Positions 19,350 through 30,197 of a DNA stretch of 64,000 nt are shown here, in pieces. The notes below the pieces were generated by a model. That model saw only the letters and a list, made by a program, of their open reading frames with translations. It searched no databases and was not told the DNA's origin. Within the stretch, counting starts at the first letter, position 1. Every line of letters begins with the position of its first letter. Source of the DNA: Rhodopirellula sp. (GTDB lineage Bacteria; Planctomycetota; Planctomycetia; Pirellulales; Thermoguttaceae); NCBI GenBank assembly GCA_012728855.1, contig JAAYEH010000137.1, positions 1-64,000 of the forward strand, in the 5' to 3' direction. The position numbers were made by a program, and so were the translations under genes.

Positions 19350-20369
19350 TCAGTAGCTGGCCATGCGGCGGCTATCTTCGTCGATCCGCTCGATCACCTC
19401 CATGTGGATCTTGGCGACCTGCCCGGCCGCCTGCCGGTTGGCCTCGATCAGCTGGTCCACCCCCTGCCGCAATTCGACCAATTTGGCCTGCACCGCCTTG
19501 AGGTGATTGGTCACGGCGTCGAGTTGCCGGTTTTCCTCGGCCAGCAGGGTTTTCAGAGCGTCGATCTCCGAGTTGCGAAACTGTTCCTGCTGCTTGGCGT
19601 CGGCCAGAGCGGCCTGCAGGTACTCGTTGTCGCGTTTGGCGGCCGCGAGCAATTCGGCCAGCACCGCTCGATGCTGATGAAAGCTAGTCAACAAGACGCC
19701 ATAATCGCGGAACTCCCGGCTGAAAATGTTTCCGTCGTCCCCTTTTTTGCCGTGCCGGAGATATTCGTCAACGGTACTCTCGGGGAACATGGCGCGGATG
19801 GTCGTTTCGTCGAGGCCGGCGAAGATCTCCTGACCGTCGACGGGAAGGACATCGCGCAACACCCACGGTCCGCGACTCAGCTTGATCCGATTGATCTCTT
19901 CCGGCGTCATTTTGTACGAAGGCTGCATCTCCAACTGCTTGTTGGCCTTGCCGGTGACGATGAACTCGCCCAGGTAACGTCCCTTCTCTTCCGCCGGCTG
20001 CTCCTCGAAGAGGTGCAGAACCGTTTGCACCTCAATGCCGTTGGGATCGGGTAAATCGGTGGCGACACTTATGGCGCCGGTTTGCGCGTTGACATTGCCG
20101 GGACTGACGTTTCTCCAGACGCGACCGCGGTCCAGCAGCATCTTGTGCAGATCAAGTTTCACTTGACGGATGCCGCGGGCGCCTTCGCCTGCCGGGCTTC
20201 CTTCCTGGAGTGTCTCGATCTCTTGCCGGGCAGTCTCCAGGTTGGTTTCCGCCTTCTGGGCGATTTCCCGCCAATACTTGTGCGTCTTCAACGCGCGCGC
20301 TCCGAAGATGAAACCGGCCGGTGTGACGACCAGAATCAATCCGATGAGAACCTTGTTCCAGATGCTCAT
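19350..20369 (-). CDS. Membrane-anchored coiled-coil protein of unknown function
   Basis: 339 residues from the ATG at 20369. One N-terminal helix (about 5-25), a short coiled coil, a globular middle, and a long C-terminal coiled coil (about 225-330) rich in Leu, Glu, Gln and Ala. No enzyme motif. The protein probably projects from the inner membrane. An upstream TTG at 20402 would add 11 residues, but the hydrophobic start favours the ATG. Confidence 0.75.
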   Translation of the reverse strand: MSIWNKVLIGLILVVTPAGFIFGARALKTHKYWREIAQKAETNLETARQEIETLQEGSPAGEGARGIRQVKLDLHKMLLDRGRVWRNVSPGNVNAQTGAISVATDLPDPNGIEVQTVLHLFEEQPAEEKGRYLGEFIVTGKANKQLEMQPSYKMTPEEINRIKLSRGPWVLRDVLPVDGQEIFAGLDETTIRAMFPESTVDEYLRHGKKGDDGNIFSREFRDYGVLLTSFHQHRAVLAELLAAAKRDNEYLQAALADAKQQEQFRNSEIDALKTLLAEENRQLDAVTNHLKAVQAKLVELRQGVDQLIEANRQAAGQVAKIHMEVIERIDEDSRRMASY

Positions 20370-20595
20370 AGCGTGTGCAGCGGCTTCTCGAGGAGATAAC
20401 AACGAGCCGGAGTGAAGTCATCCGGCTCGGCGGCGTCTATCCCTGCGCCGACAGGAGATCAAACGGCTGGCCGTTCCATTAAGCTCGATACTAAACAGGG
20501 TTAGAGCGAGTGTCAAGCTTCTGCCTCCAGTTCCCGTCCCCACCAGCGGCGAGGATCGCTTCCACGCGGCTCGCGATCCGACACATCGGCACAAT

Positions 20596-20611
20596 CGTTC
20601 AAGTCTGAACG
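20596..20611. promoter_or_regulatory. Probable MarR operator
   Basis: CGTTCA-AGTC-TGAACG is a perfect inverted repeat; two further flanking pairs also match. It lies 24 bases upstream of the MarR gene start, where a dimeric repressor would block its own transcription and that of the linked outer-membrane factor. Confidence 0.5.
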
Positions 20612-20635
20612 GTTTCGCGGCCGAATCGTTAACCG

Positions 20636-21208
20636 ATGAACGAGTCCTCGCATTCGCGGATGGAGCCGCTGATGAGATCTTCACAGTCTGACGACAGAAA
20701 AAACCCCCCATGCGTGGCGGTAAAGTGGGTTGAACTATCCGAGCAAATCTCTCAGTGCGCCCGACTGTTGCGGGGTGAAATCTCCCCACACGGCGCAACG
20801 ACACTGAGTGACGCTGAATTCTCCCTGCTGTGGATTTGTGCCGCTGTCTCGGCCGGCGGGATCAGTCAAAAAGAACTTTCTACCACCACGGGGGTATCCC
20901 CGGCGCACATCAGCGGTTTGGTGGAGCAATTGCGAACCAAAGGGTTTCTTCGCGGTCGTCGGGCCACGGCCGACCGTCGCCGCCGTTTGTGGCAGATTAC
21001 GCCGGAAGGACGCGACGAGATCCATGCCGCGCTGGCGCGACTGGGTCGTTGGGCCAAACGGATGGACGAAGAGGTCGGCGGGCTGCCGGAGCAACTCACC
21101 CCCCTCGTCCGCCGACTCGCCTTGAGTATCGAACACCGGGAGGACAGCCCAGTCTGCAATGCCAACGAGGCCGCCGCGTCTCGCGGTAGAAAGCGAGGTG
21201 CCGCATGA
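20636..21208 (+). CDS. MarR-family transcriptional regulator
   Basis: 190 residues. The winged-helix core is clear (GISQKELSTTTGVSPAHISG, then the wing with RRATADRRRRLWQITPEG). Such dimers bind palindromes and are released by small phenolic or toxic ligands. Its stop overlaps the next start (ATGA), so it is translationally coupled to the TolC-like gene; it probably represses both through the palindrome at 20596-20611. A short Arg/Lys-rich tail follows the domain. Confidence 0.92.
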   Translation: MNESSHSRMEPLMRSSQSDDRKNPPCVAVKWVELSEQISQCARLLRGEISPHGATTLSDAEFSLLWICAAVSAGGISQKELSTTTGVSPAHISGLVEQLRTKGFLRGRRATADRRRRLWQITPEGRDEIHAALARLGRWAKRMDEEVGGLPEQLTPLVRRLALSIEHREDSPVCNANEAAASRGRKRGAA

Positions 21209-23655
21209 CACGGCCCCGAGCGATTCACGTTCTGATCATCGCAATCGTGCTGGCAACCGTGGGCTGCAGTCGGAATTACTGGCGCCGGCAAGCCGACCAG
21301 GAGGCCTACAGCCTCGTCGAGGATTTCTCGGTCGACCCGCGGTGGCCGTTGGAAAACTACACGATCGAGCCGCCCGCCGCCTCGCGAATGTACGATCCAG
21401 GAAGCCCCGATTGTCCGCCTATGCCGCCCGACGACCCCGTCGCCCATCAGTTCATGCATTGCGTCGACTGCAAGAAGGGATCGCCCTGCTGGCGACACTA
21501 CGGCGAAACGCCGTTTGTCGAAAATCCCTATTGGCGAGCCTACCTGCCGCTAAACGAGAAAGGCGAACTGGTGCTCGATCGCCAGGCGGCCGTGCAGACC
21601 GCCTTGTTGCACTCCCGCGATTACCAATTCCAATTGGAAAACCTCTACCTCTCGGCATTGGACGTGGCCTTTGAGCGGTTCCGCTTCGATGTGCAGTTTT
21701 TTGCGGGCAATACGACCTTCTTCGAATCGCTCGGCCGGATCCGCGGTGGAGGGCAATCGCGTAGTACGTTGAGCACCAGCACCGACTTGCAGGCTCGCAA
21801 ACTTCTGGCCACGGGCGGGGAAATGGTCGTTGGCCTGGCCAACACGCTGGTCTGGCAGTTTTCCGGACCGGACCAATACAGTGCCACCACCCTGCTCGAT
21901 TTCTCGCTCGTCCAGCCGTTGCTGCGGGGCGGCGGCCGCGCCGTCGCTTTGGAATCGCTGACGGATTCGGAACGAGCGTTGCTGTCCAATGTCCGCCAGA
22001 TGGAACGGTATCGGCGCGGGTTTTACACCGACATCGTCGCCGGACGAACCCCCGGCACCGGTCCTACTGCCGGAAACCTGGCCTTGGCGGCGCTTTCGGC
22101 CGGCGGCGGCAGCGGAGTGGGCGGTTTCCTGTCGCTGCTCTCGGATCAGGTTCGGATTCGCAACCAGCGCCAGAACGTTGCGGGCCTTCAAACGGTCCTG
22201 GATCAAATCGAGGCGTTTTACGACGCTGGCCGGACCTCCCGCTTCCAGGTTGATTTCACCCGCGAGCAGCTCTATTCCGCGCAAAACCGTCTCTTGACGA
22301 TCACCAACAACTACCAGGATCGCTTGGATACCTACAAAATCACTTTGGGTCTGCCGCCGGCCCTTAAAGTCGAGATCTCCGATCCTTTGTTGAAACGATT
22401 CGATCTGATCGCGCCCTCGCTTACCCGGTTGCAGGAAGACACCTCTCTGCTGATTCGCACCATCGGCGACACGGAGATTCCGATCCCTGAGGACTATCCG
22501 CAACAAATCGCGGCGTTGCGGGAGGAAGTCGTGGAACAAATCGAACTGGTCCATACCGATCGGGCCGCCCTGGACGAGGCGTTGCCCCGACGCCGGGCAG
22601 CGCTGGCTCAACTGACGGATCGCGAGGAGGTTTTATCAGGTGAAATGGAGCGAACCGCGGTCGACGTCTCCGCGCTCGATCGACGCGTGCTCCGCGTCGC
22701 CGAGGAACTGGCCAAGCTCGAAGCAAGAATACAAGTCACCTTGGCCGACCTTGCGCCGATGACCCAACCCGCACTCCCACCGTCCACCGCCGATCGGCCG
22801 GCGCTGCAAGACGCCCTGACGACCGTGCTCATCCGCCTCTCCGCCGAACTGCAAGAACTGGCGCTGATCCAAGCGGGTACGCGTATCGATACGGTGACGA
22901 TGGTTCCCGTCGATCTCGAACCGGATGAGGCGCTCGAAATCGCCTCGCTCAACCGCCGCGACTGGATGAACGCGAGGGCAGCGTTGGTCGACCAGTGGCG
23001 GCAGATCGAAATCGCCGCCAACGCGCTGAAGAGCGATTTGAACCTGGTCTTCAGCGGCGACATCGGAACCGTGGGGGACAACCCGGTGCGTTTCCGCGCC
23101 TCCAATGGCCGGCTCCGCGTGGGGGCGGAGTTCGACGCGCCGCTGACTCGCCTGGTGGAGCGGAACCTTTACCGCGCCACGCTGATTTCCTACCAGCGCG
23201 CCCAGCGCGATTACTACGACTACGTCGATCAGATCAGCCAGGTGCTACGCCGCAATCTACGATTGCTCCACCTGAATCGCCTCGCATTTGAGCTGCAGCG
23301 GGCGACCGTGTTTGTGGCGATCAGCCAAGTGGAATCGGCCGGCGTAGCGCTGGAAAAGCCGCCCAAGCCGGGAGAAACATCCCAACTGGGGGCCACGACT
23401 GCCCGCGACCTCACCTCGGCCCTCTCCGGGCTGTTGGGAGCGCAGAACACGTTCTTGGGAACGTGGGTCGACTACGAGGTCCAGAGAATGTTTCTCGATT
23501 TCGACCTGGGCACAATGCAACTGGATCGGTGCGGAATGTGGATTGATCCGGGCCCAGTCAGCGGCGGGCAAACGGATGCACCGGATTCGCCCGAGACGAT
23601 CCCGCCGGGGATGGTGGTCGAGCTGCCGGCACCCCTACCGGCGCCAATACCGTAG
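21205..23655 (+). CDS. TolC-family outer-membrane efflux factor (large)
   Basis: 816 residues, much longer than E. coli TolC. N-terminal signal ending in a cysteine (C21 in ATVGC; the -3 position is Thr, so lipidation is uncertain). A Cys- and Pro-rich segment follows, then alpha-helical barrel repeats with the usual long amphipathic helices and a typical end (GLLGAQNTFLGTWVDYEVQR). An internal coiled coil at about 430-520 is an insertion relative to standard TolC. It is coupled to MarR by overlap, with no pump genes beside it; the RND pump at 48.3 kb lacks an outer-membrane factor and could be a partner (inference). Confidence 0.9.
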   Translation: MTRPRAIHVLIIAIVLATVGCSRNYWRRQADQEAYSLVEDFSVDPRWPLENYTIEPPAASRMYDPGSPDCPPMPPDDPVAHQFMHCVDCKKGSPCWRHYGETPFVENPYWRAYLPLNEKGELVLDRQAAVQTALLHSRDYQFQLENLYLSALDVAFERFRFDVQFFAGNTTFFESLGRIRGGGQSRSTLSTSTDLQARKLLATGGEMVVGLANTLVWQFSGPDQYSATTLLDFSLVQPLLRGGGRAVALESLTDSERALLSNVRQMERYRRGFYTDIVAGRTPGTGPTAGNLALAALSAGGGSGVGGFLSLLSDQVRIRNQRQNVAGLQTVLDQIEAFYDAGRTSRFQVDFTREQLYSAQNRLLTITNNYQDRLDTYKITLGLPPALKVEISDPLLKRFDLIAPSLTRLQEDTSLLIRTIGDTEIPIPEDYPQQIAALREEVVEQIELVHTDRAALDEALPRRRAALAQLTDREEVLSGEMERTAVDVSALDRRVLRVAEELAKLEARIQVTLADLAPMTQPALPPSTADRPALQDALTTVLIRLSAELQELALIQAGTRIDTVTMVPVDLEPDEALEIASLNRRDWMNARAALVDQWRQIEIAANALKSDLNLVFSGDIGTVGDNPVRFRASNGRLRVGAEFDAPLTRLVERNLYRATLISYQRAQRDYYDYVDQISQVLRRNLRLLHLNRLAFELQRATVFVAISQVESAGVALEKPPKPGETSQLGATTARDLTSALSGLLGAQNTFLGTWVDYEVQRMFLDFDLGTMQLDRCGMWIDPGPVSGGQTDAPDSPETIPPGMVVELPAPLPAPIP

Positions 23656-23708
23656 GCTTTGGCGAAGGATAAGTGCGGCTTACCGGGGAAGCATCGTGTG
23701 CGCGTGGA

Positions 23709-24200
23709 TCAGTCGCCGGCGGCCGGGGTGCCGCCGGGGGCAAACGACTGAAGGGCCAGGTAGCTTGGGCCAAATCGCTTGATGTTGTCGAGTTGCTTAT
23801 CGAACTCGTCGAAATGCGACTCCTCGTCATTGACCAGCGACTCGAACATCTGCTTGGTGGCCGAGTCGGCGTTGGCGCCAGAATCAAGCGCGAATTGGTT
23901 GTACATTCCAACGGCTTCCTGCTCCATGTTAGCCGCCATCTTGAGGATCTCTTCGGGGTCGTTAATCTTGGTCACACCCCCGGCGGCCACCATCTCCACG
24001 TCGCCCTTGAGGAAAAGGATGCGCTCGGCCAGGGTCTCAACGTGCCCCATCTCCACGATCGCAATCCGCCGCAGAAGCGCCGAAAGGGGGCCGAACCCCT
24101 GGTCGTCGAGATGGAAATGCCAATACATGTACTGGTGGACGGCCTGCAATTCGTCGGCCACGGCGCGGTTCAACAAGTCGATGCTTTTCTTGGTGTCCAT
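23709..24200 (-). CDS. bfr: Bacterioferritin
   Basis: 163 residues, the standard size. Ferroxidase ligands are visible (E18 in ADELQA, E50 and H53 in VEMGHVE, a later EQEAV, and EESHFDEFD). M51 aligns with the heme-ligating Met of bacterioferritins. It stores iron in a 24-mer shell. GGAG precedes the ATG. Convergent with the TolC-like gene and followed by an AroB-like gene upstream on the same strand. Confidence 0.92.
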   Translation of the reverse strand: MDTKKSIDLLNRAVADELQAVHQYMYWHFHLDDQGFGPLSALLRRIAIVEMGHVETLAERILFLKGDVEMVAAGGVTKINDPEEILKMAANMEQEAVGMYNQFALDSGANADSATKQMFESLVNDEESHFDEFDKQLDNIKRFGPSYLALQSFAPGGTPAAGD

Positions 24201-24288
24201 AAACGGCTCCTTGTTCTCTGCGACCCGAATCGGAAGTCGCCATTATTGCGTTTCCCGCCTCGTCCATCAAGATGCCGGCCACGCCGGC

Positions 24289-25581
24289 TCATTCGACGGC
24301 GCCGCCTTCCGCCGCTCGTCGCAACGACGTACTCGGGCGTCTTCGATTCGGGATCTGAAACTCGAAGCCGGGCGGTCCGCATGGTTCCGGGGGCGAGGAG
24401 CAGTTTTGCCGAGCGCGGCAGGCTCGGGTGTAGCGCCGGACTTCCTCGACGGCCATGCCCATGCAGCCGCGATCGATTTCGTGGACTTCGACGGCATCGC
24501 CGATTCCGCGCAACATGGTCAGCGTCAGCCGGCCGCCCAGATGCTGCCGGAATTCCTCCAGGCCGCCGAGAAGCGTTTCCAGGTCGCCGAGTTGCGGATG
24601 GTCCAGCGTGAACCCCAACTGGGTCAGGCAGGCGAGAACGCGGATCGCTTCGCGAGGCGGCAGACCGAGAGCCAGCGAAGCGTAGACGGTGTCGATCGCC
24701 ACGCCGATCGCCACCGCTTCGCCGTGCCGCAACTCGAAACGACTCATCGCTTCCAGCCGGTGTGCCGACCAGTGGCCGAAGTCCAACGGCCGCGCTTCGA
24801 GCACTTCGAACGGATCGCCTCTGCGGGTAATGTGCTCAAGGTGCAACTCGGCCGAGCGGCGGATGATCGGCAAGCACACCGGCATCTCGCGACGGCGGAT
24901 GTTTGACGCCACTTGGCACAGTTCGTCGAACAGGGGTGGAGCCTTCAGCAACGCCACCTTCACCGACTCGGAAAAACCGGCCAGGAAGTCGCGGTCGGTC
25001 AGTGTCGTTAAGAGGTTTGCGTCGTTGACCACGGCCCACGGCGCGGCAAAGGCGCCGAGCCAGTTCTTCGTCTGGAAGAGATTCACGCCGCTCTTCACGC
25101 CCACCGCCGAGTCGGCTTGCGCCAGCGTGGTCGTCGGCAATCGGACTAACCGCAAGCCGCGATGGGCGATCGAAGCGGCGAACCCGACCGTATCCAGCAC
25201 AGCGCCGCCGCCGATCACCACGACGTAGCTGCGGCGATCGAGCCTCGCGGCATGGAATTCCGTCAGCATCCGCTGCAAGACATGGATGTCGTTCTTCAAC
25301 GGCTCGCCGCCGGGAACGATCTGCGGCGGGCCGGCCAAGACGACTTGGCCGGCAAACGTCGCGGCAAAACTCCCGATACGGTCCGCCAAATCCTGCCGCG
25401 TCTCCACGACGTTGGCGTCCACCCAGAATTGCACCCGCGCCGGTTGATCCCCCGACGGCTCCAACAATTCCGCGAGAACCTGCCGGTCGACTCCAAAAAC
25501 GTCGCGAGTGAATCGCAGCCGATGCACCAACGGCACGGAGAACGGTACATCGGTCGAACCGGATTTCCAGCAGTCGTTCAC
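24289..25581 (-). CDS. 3-dehydroquinate synthase-like protein (AroB/EboD type)
   Basis: 430 residues, longer than AroB. It has the NAD-binding [19 protein letters not shown], the metal/substrate segment with [20 protein letters not shown] and the HGEAVAIG motif. The N-terminal [15 protein letters not shown] and the divergent middle recall EboD-type paralogues, which act in secondary or prenyl-linked pathways rather than in shikimate synthesis. The C-terminal tail of about 30 residues is Pro/Arg-rich and probably not part of the fold. GTG start. Exact reaction uncertain. Confidence 0.82.
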   Translation of the reverse strand: MNDCWKSGSTDVPFSVPLVHRLRFTRDVFGVDRQVLAELLEPSGDQPARVQFWVDANVVETRQDLADRIGSFAATFAGQVVLAGPPQIVPGGEPLKNDIHVLQRMLTEFHAARLDRRSYVVVIGGGAVLDTVGFAASIAHRGLRLVRLPTTTLAQADSAVGVKSGVNLFQTKNWLGAFAAPWAVVNDANLLTTLTDRDFLAGFSESVKVALLKAPPLFDELCQVASNIRRREMPVCLPIIRRSAELHLEHITRRGDPFEVLEARPLDFGHWSAHRLEAMSRFELRHGEAVAIGVAIDTVYASLALGLPPREAIRVLACLTQLGFTLDHPQLGDLETLLGGLEEFRQHLGGRLTLTMLRGIGDAVEVHEIDRGCMGMAVEEVRRYTRACRARQNCSSPPEPCGPPGFEFQIPNRRRPSTSLRRAAEGGAVE

Positions 25582-25799
25582 GTCTCACTCCTGTGGCAAC
25601 CGCGTCCCCGGAGCCGCGGTGGGGGTGACATCCCTCCGGAACGCGGCAAGATTCCCGGGCACACCCCGATTATATCGCCGGAAGGATTGGGTTGTTGAAG
25701 TCTCTCACGGATGGAGACAGAATGGAAGCTGAACGTATCGTCGCGTTCTCGGCTTTTTGAGAGTTCAGCAACTCGGAAACAGCAACCCTTGGCTAGAGC

Positions 25800-27311
25800 A
25801 TGATCATGTTACTCCGCGCGCGCCGTTCGGCTTCTTCTTTGCGTCTGTTGTGTTTGGCAGGCTTTCTGGGCGCGGTCGTGTCGCCGGAGCCGGGCTACTC
25901 GGATCCGGCCGTAACGGCGCCGAAAGCAACCGCGACGGACGACTCGAAATCTCAAGAGAGCAACGGGGAAGACGATTTTGACCGGGAATTGATGGGCGAG
26001 TTCGCCGGACCGGTCGCGCTGGCCCCCAACCGCTATCAGGCGACGGCCGTGCAGATCCGGGCCATCGGCGAGGGGGGGTTCGAGGGTATTCAATATGTGG
26101 GCGGGCTGCCGGGCGACCGCACGTTTCGCGGGGATGCGTTGACCCTGATTGGAAAACGCGCCGGCGACTTCCTCGTGCTCTCGGGCGCCGCGTGGGCAAT
26201 CTTCGTGGAGAAGGACGTCTGCGTGGTGGTCGACCGCACGGGCAAAGAATTGGGCCGATTGCAGCGTATCGTGCGGCAGAGCCCGACGCTGGGCGCGGCC
26301 GCTCCCCAAAACGCAACGGTCTTGTTCGACGGAAGCGGCACCGAGCAGTTCACAGTCGCCGAGTTGACCGAAGAGGGCTTGTTGACCGAGGGCGCGGACT
26401 TCAAGGAGATGTTTCACGATTTCAATCTGCACCTCGAATTCTGGCTCCCCTACATGCCGACCATGCGCGGGCAGGCGCGGGGAAACAGCGGCATCTACCT
26501 GCAGAGTCGCTACGAGTTGCAGATCCTCGACTCGTTTGCCACCGAGCCCGTTTTTGACGGCTGCGGGTCGCTCTACCGGTTCCGCAAGCCCGATTTGAAC
26601 ATGTGCTTTCCGCCGCTTCAGTGGCAGACCTATGACCTTGTCTTCACTTCGCCACGATGGGCGTCGGACGGCACGAAGTTGAAAAACGCCCGGATTACCG
26701 CTTGGCTCAACGGAGTGAAAGTGCAGGACAACGTGGAGTTGGCCGACAAGACCGGCCACGGCGAGCCTGAAGAGCCGGTGCTCCTGCCCATCCGCCTGCA
26801 GAATCACAACTGCCCGGTTCGGTATCGCAATATCTGGATTATCGACCGCGGGCTGTCGAACGTCGGGCAGTTCCCAATTCCCGGCAAGCCGGCCCCAAAA
26901 ACCGACGAACCGCCGCAGAAGATGCCGCAGGACAAACCGGCAGCCGGGCCCGAAGCGCGGAAGGTGTCTGAGAAGTCGGCCCCGCCGGAACCGGAGCAAA
27001 CTGCCGTGATGAAGGAGGCCGCCGAGCCCGAGAAGGCGTCCATGACCTCGGGCAAAGCATCCGGCAAGGACGAAACCAAATCGGACAAGCCGGCCGGCCA
27101 ACCGACTGAGAAAGAGCCGAAAAAAGCACCTGCGGCCGCCAAGGCGAAAGAATCGCCGAAGGCGGAGACGGCGGACGCGAAAGAGGCATCTCCACAGAAA
27201 GAAGTAAGCGGAGACAACCCGGCCGACGGCGAGTCGTCGAAAGCGGCGGAGTCCAAACCAACACCGGAGCCTCCGAAGAACGCATCGGCGGCTGAGCCGA
27301 ACAAGTCGTAA
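25800..27311 (+). CDS. Exported DUF1080 (3-keto-disaccharide hydrolase-like) protein
   Basis: 503 residues. Signal peptide, a linker region, then a concanavalin-like DUF1080 domain (about 185-360) with GNSGIYLQSRYELQILDS and a later YNxI-like end (VRYRNIWIIDR). The last 140 residues are a low-complexity Lys/Pro/Ala/Glu tail. DUF1080 domains are very common in planctomycetes and are linked to exported carbohydrate breakdown. A second ATG two codons in is equally possible as start. Confidence 0.87.
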   Translation: MIMLLRARRSASSLRLLCLAGFLGAVVSPEPGYSDPAVTAPKATATDDSKSQESNGEDDFDRELMGEFAGPVALAPNRYQATAVQIRAIGEGGFEGIQYVGGLPGDRTFRGDALTLIGKRAGDFLVLSGAAWAIFVEKDVCVVVDRTGKELGRLQRIVRQSPTLGAAAPQNATVLFDGSGTEQFTVAELTEEGLLTEGADFKEMFHDFNLHLEFWLPYMPTMRGQARGNSGIYLQSRYELQILDSFATEPVFDGCGSLYRFRKPDLNMCFPPLQWQTYDLVFTSPRWASDGTKLKNARITAWLNGVKVQDNVELADKTGHGEPEEPVLLPIRLQNHNCPVRYRNIWIIDRGLSNVGQFPIPGKPAPKTDEPPQKMPQDKPAAGPEARKVSEKSAPPEPEQTAVMKEAAEPEKASMTSGKASGKDETKSDKPAGQPTEKEPKKAPAAAKAKESPKAETADAKEASPQKEVSGDNPADGESSKAAESKPTPEPPKNASAAEPNKS

Positions 27312-27558
27312 GGCATCGCGACGGGCTAGCGGCTGAACCTCATTCACCCGCAGTACGGCCCGACCGCTCGCCTTCAGTATGTCTATGCCACCATTTTGCG
27401 TGATGGCAGCAGGCGGGCTGCTGTCAAACCAGCGTTGGTGACAACAAGGCGACGGGAGGGAGGAACCTTGTAGGTACTTTTACTCTTGGTTTGCTGAGAG
27501 TATGCTAACGTTCTCCGCAAATCGAGTATTCCACGAGATCATCACAGTGAGGTAATTC

Positions 27559-28023
27559 ATGGGCAAGATGAGCGAATTGACGGTAGCGGTTCGTGAGGCG
27601 CTGCTCGCCCTGCGCGATGCCGACGCATCGGCAGGCGACGTGAGGGCGAAGATCCTCGAGCTTCACCCCGACTTGGAGAGTGAAATCGGGCCTGCCTTCT
27701 CCACGAGAATCTATAACCAGCGCGAATGGGCAAGGGAGCAGATCGACGGGCAGCGACTGCGCCGCCGCGCGACGGCGAAGCGGAAAATCCGCGGCAACAG
27801 CGTGACCGCGCTGGATCGATACCAAACCGCCGAGCGATTTCTCGCGCTCTGCGGTGGCAATGCACAACATGCCGAGGAAGTCTTGACGTTTCTGGAAAAG
27901 ATCGATCCGAGCGAATTACGGCAGGCCTACGAGGGGTGGCAGCAGTTGGTTGCCAGCGCCGGCAATGCGCAAAAAGCTCGCCAGGTTCTCGCCACCATGC
28001 GCGACACCGGAATGCTGGGATGA
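27559..28023 (+). CDS. Conserved small protein of unknown function
   Basis: 154 residues, all-helical in appearance, no signal or membrane segment. The basic middle (RLRRRATAKRKIRG) could touch nucleic acid. The C-terminal third is helical (GNAQHAEEVLTFLEKIDP). A good ribosome site GAGGT precedes the ATG. Not recognised. Confidence 0.65.
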   Translation: MGKMSELTVAVREALLALRDADASAGDVRAKILELHPDLESEIGPAFSTRIYNQREWAREQIDGQRLRRRATAKRKIRGNSVTALDRYQTAERFLALCGGNAQHAEEVLTFLEKIDPSELRQAYEGWQQLVASAGNAQKARQVLATMRDTGMLG

Positions 28024-28245
28024 GTTTTTTGCTTGACTGTACGCGGGTCTCTTGAACGATTCACGGGAACAAAACGCTCAGTCGTGTGGCTCTCCAAGTA
28101 GTGCGGGCTGGCGGGCTTGGTAGTGCGCACCACGGCTTGGGATTGTGGTAATCCTTGCACAAGTGGAGAACCGATTCAATCACAAGCCGTGCCACACCGA
28201 GGGCCGAATCTCCCGCAATTGCGCAACGCCATATAGGGGGGTGTG

Positions 28246-30186
28246 ATGGAACGGTTGGCTCGATTCACAATCGTCGTTTCCGTTTTGTTGTCCTCGATCG
28301 CCCGGAACGCATTCAGCCAAGACGGGGAACAACGCCTTTGGACGGATGGGACAGGTAAGTTCCAAGTCCGCGCCGTCTTGATTGAGCAAACGGACTCCGC
28401 GGTACGCTTGCATACTGCCGACGGCCGCGAAATCTCGGTGCCGCTTTAGCGTCTCAGCCAAGCCGACCAGGATTACCTGAAGTCGTTGAATGCCCCGGTG
28501 GAGAATCCCTTCGCGGGCGGAACACCGATGCGAGAGGCAAACGCGATCGAACCTTCGTTGCCTGTGACCGCCGTTCGACCTGTAACACTTCGGGAGGGCC
28601 CCGAATCGAAGTCCGTGGGAGAGGAAATGGCTCTGCCCGGCACGGGAACCACGCTGGATCTCGCCGCGGCGCCCTCGGATGATCCGTTTACCCCTGACCC
28701 GCAACCGGCCGCTGCCGCCATCCCCGCGGCCACCGTAGCATTGGCCTCGATCGATGTCTACGACAAGGTCTCGATGCCGGTCCCGGCCCGTGTGGCCGAG
28801 GGTGGGTTTCTGGTGTCGATCGGCCGCAACAAATCGGGAAGCCCACAGGAGACGCGCGGTCGGATCTACTGGATGAATCTGGCATCCAAAAAATCGGATC
28901 TGGTCTGGGATCATCCCCATGCGGTGAGTGTTCTGGATTACGACCAGTCCAACCGGCGAACGCTGCTTGTCGACAAGTTGGATCAATTCCAACGCGGTGG
29001 CGAGCTGATAATGGTGGAAGACCTGGAGACGGGTAGCAGCAAGCCGCTGTATCGCAGGATCTTGCCGGGTGCCGGGAAACCCGGGTTTGCGCCGCGGGTG
29101 GAATGGGCCAGACTGCTCTCCGGTTCGCACGCCGCCGCGATCGTGGACGGAGTGCTGCTTGTCTGGGACTTGCCCGCCGCGAAGCTCGTCTATCGCATCG
29201 AGAAAGCCAGCGCCAGTGAACCGCCGGTATTCAGCGGCAACCAGCGATATATGGCCGTGCCGCAGAGCGGCAAAGTCGTAATCGTCGAGACGGCGACCGG
29301 GAAAGTTCGTAAATCGTTCGACACCGGCAGCACATTGACGCCTGGGGCGGCGTTTCACCCTGATGGTCGCCTTCTCGCCGCATGTTTCTCGAATCAGTAT
29401 CGGGTCTGGGATTGCGTGGAAGACAAAGTGGTCAGTGAAGCGACGACTACCGATCACCTGGGATCGCATCCGATCCACTGGATCGGGCCGCGGCTGTTCC
29501 GCGCGGGACTGAGCGACGCCGTCCACCTGGACCTGGGTATGTCGGTTTGGAAGTACACAACCGCCGGTGCCACCGAACCGGTTGTCGTTGGAAAGACGCT
29601 GGTGACGGCAACGACCTCTCAAAACTGTGTGTTGACGAGTGCGATCATCCCGCATTCGTCGGCGGAGAAGTCGATTGATCAATTGATGCGTGCCGGCGAC
29701 GCCGCCATGCTCGTACGGCCGGGCTCTTCGGTGGCGATTGCGGTGGAGGCATCCGCTCCGGTGGATCAGGCGGAGATCAAGGAATCACTCTCCGGAGCCG
29801 CCGAAAAGGCCGGGTGGAAAGTAAGCGGTCGGGCCCCGGTCACTCTGGTTGCCAAGATCGGTCGTGGGAAGACCCAACAGCTTCAGTTTCGCAGTATGGG
29901 AAGCGGCGACCGCAAGGTAAGCAGCGCCGAGCTGACGCCCTTTACCGCCGAACTGGAAATCCGGCGCGGCACGACCGTGCTGTGGACTCGTTCCACCACC
30001 AACCACATTCCGTCCCTGTTGCGACTCGAAGAGGGTGAAACCGTGCAAGATGCCGTGAAACGCTACGAAAAGCCGGACGCCGCCTTCTTCTCGCGTCTCG
30101 ATCTGCCGCCCCGCATCCCCAAGCCGGAGATTACCAAGCAGGTGGGACGCAGCATTCTTAAAGACGGTGCTTGGCAGGATTTGTAA
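28246..30186 (+). pseudogene. Exported SHD1-domain protein gene interrupted by an amber codon
   Basis: From the ATG at 28246 (AGGGGGG upstream) the frame runs to 30186 except for one TAG at 28447-28449. It encodes a signal peptide, then an SHD1-like domain (from RLWTDGTGKFQVRAV) that is cut in two by the TAG; after the stop the domain continues in the same frame with RLSQADQDYLKSL. The remainder, to residue 646, has beta-propeller-like repeats and a C-terminal globular part. A CAG-to-TAG change would explain it. It may be a recent pseudogene, a sequencing error or a read-through. A TTG at 28486 could start the second part alone. Confidence 0.8.
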
Positions 30187-30197
30187 CGCGCCACCCG

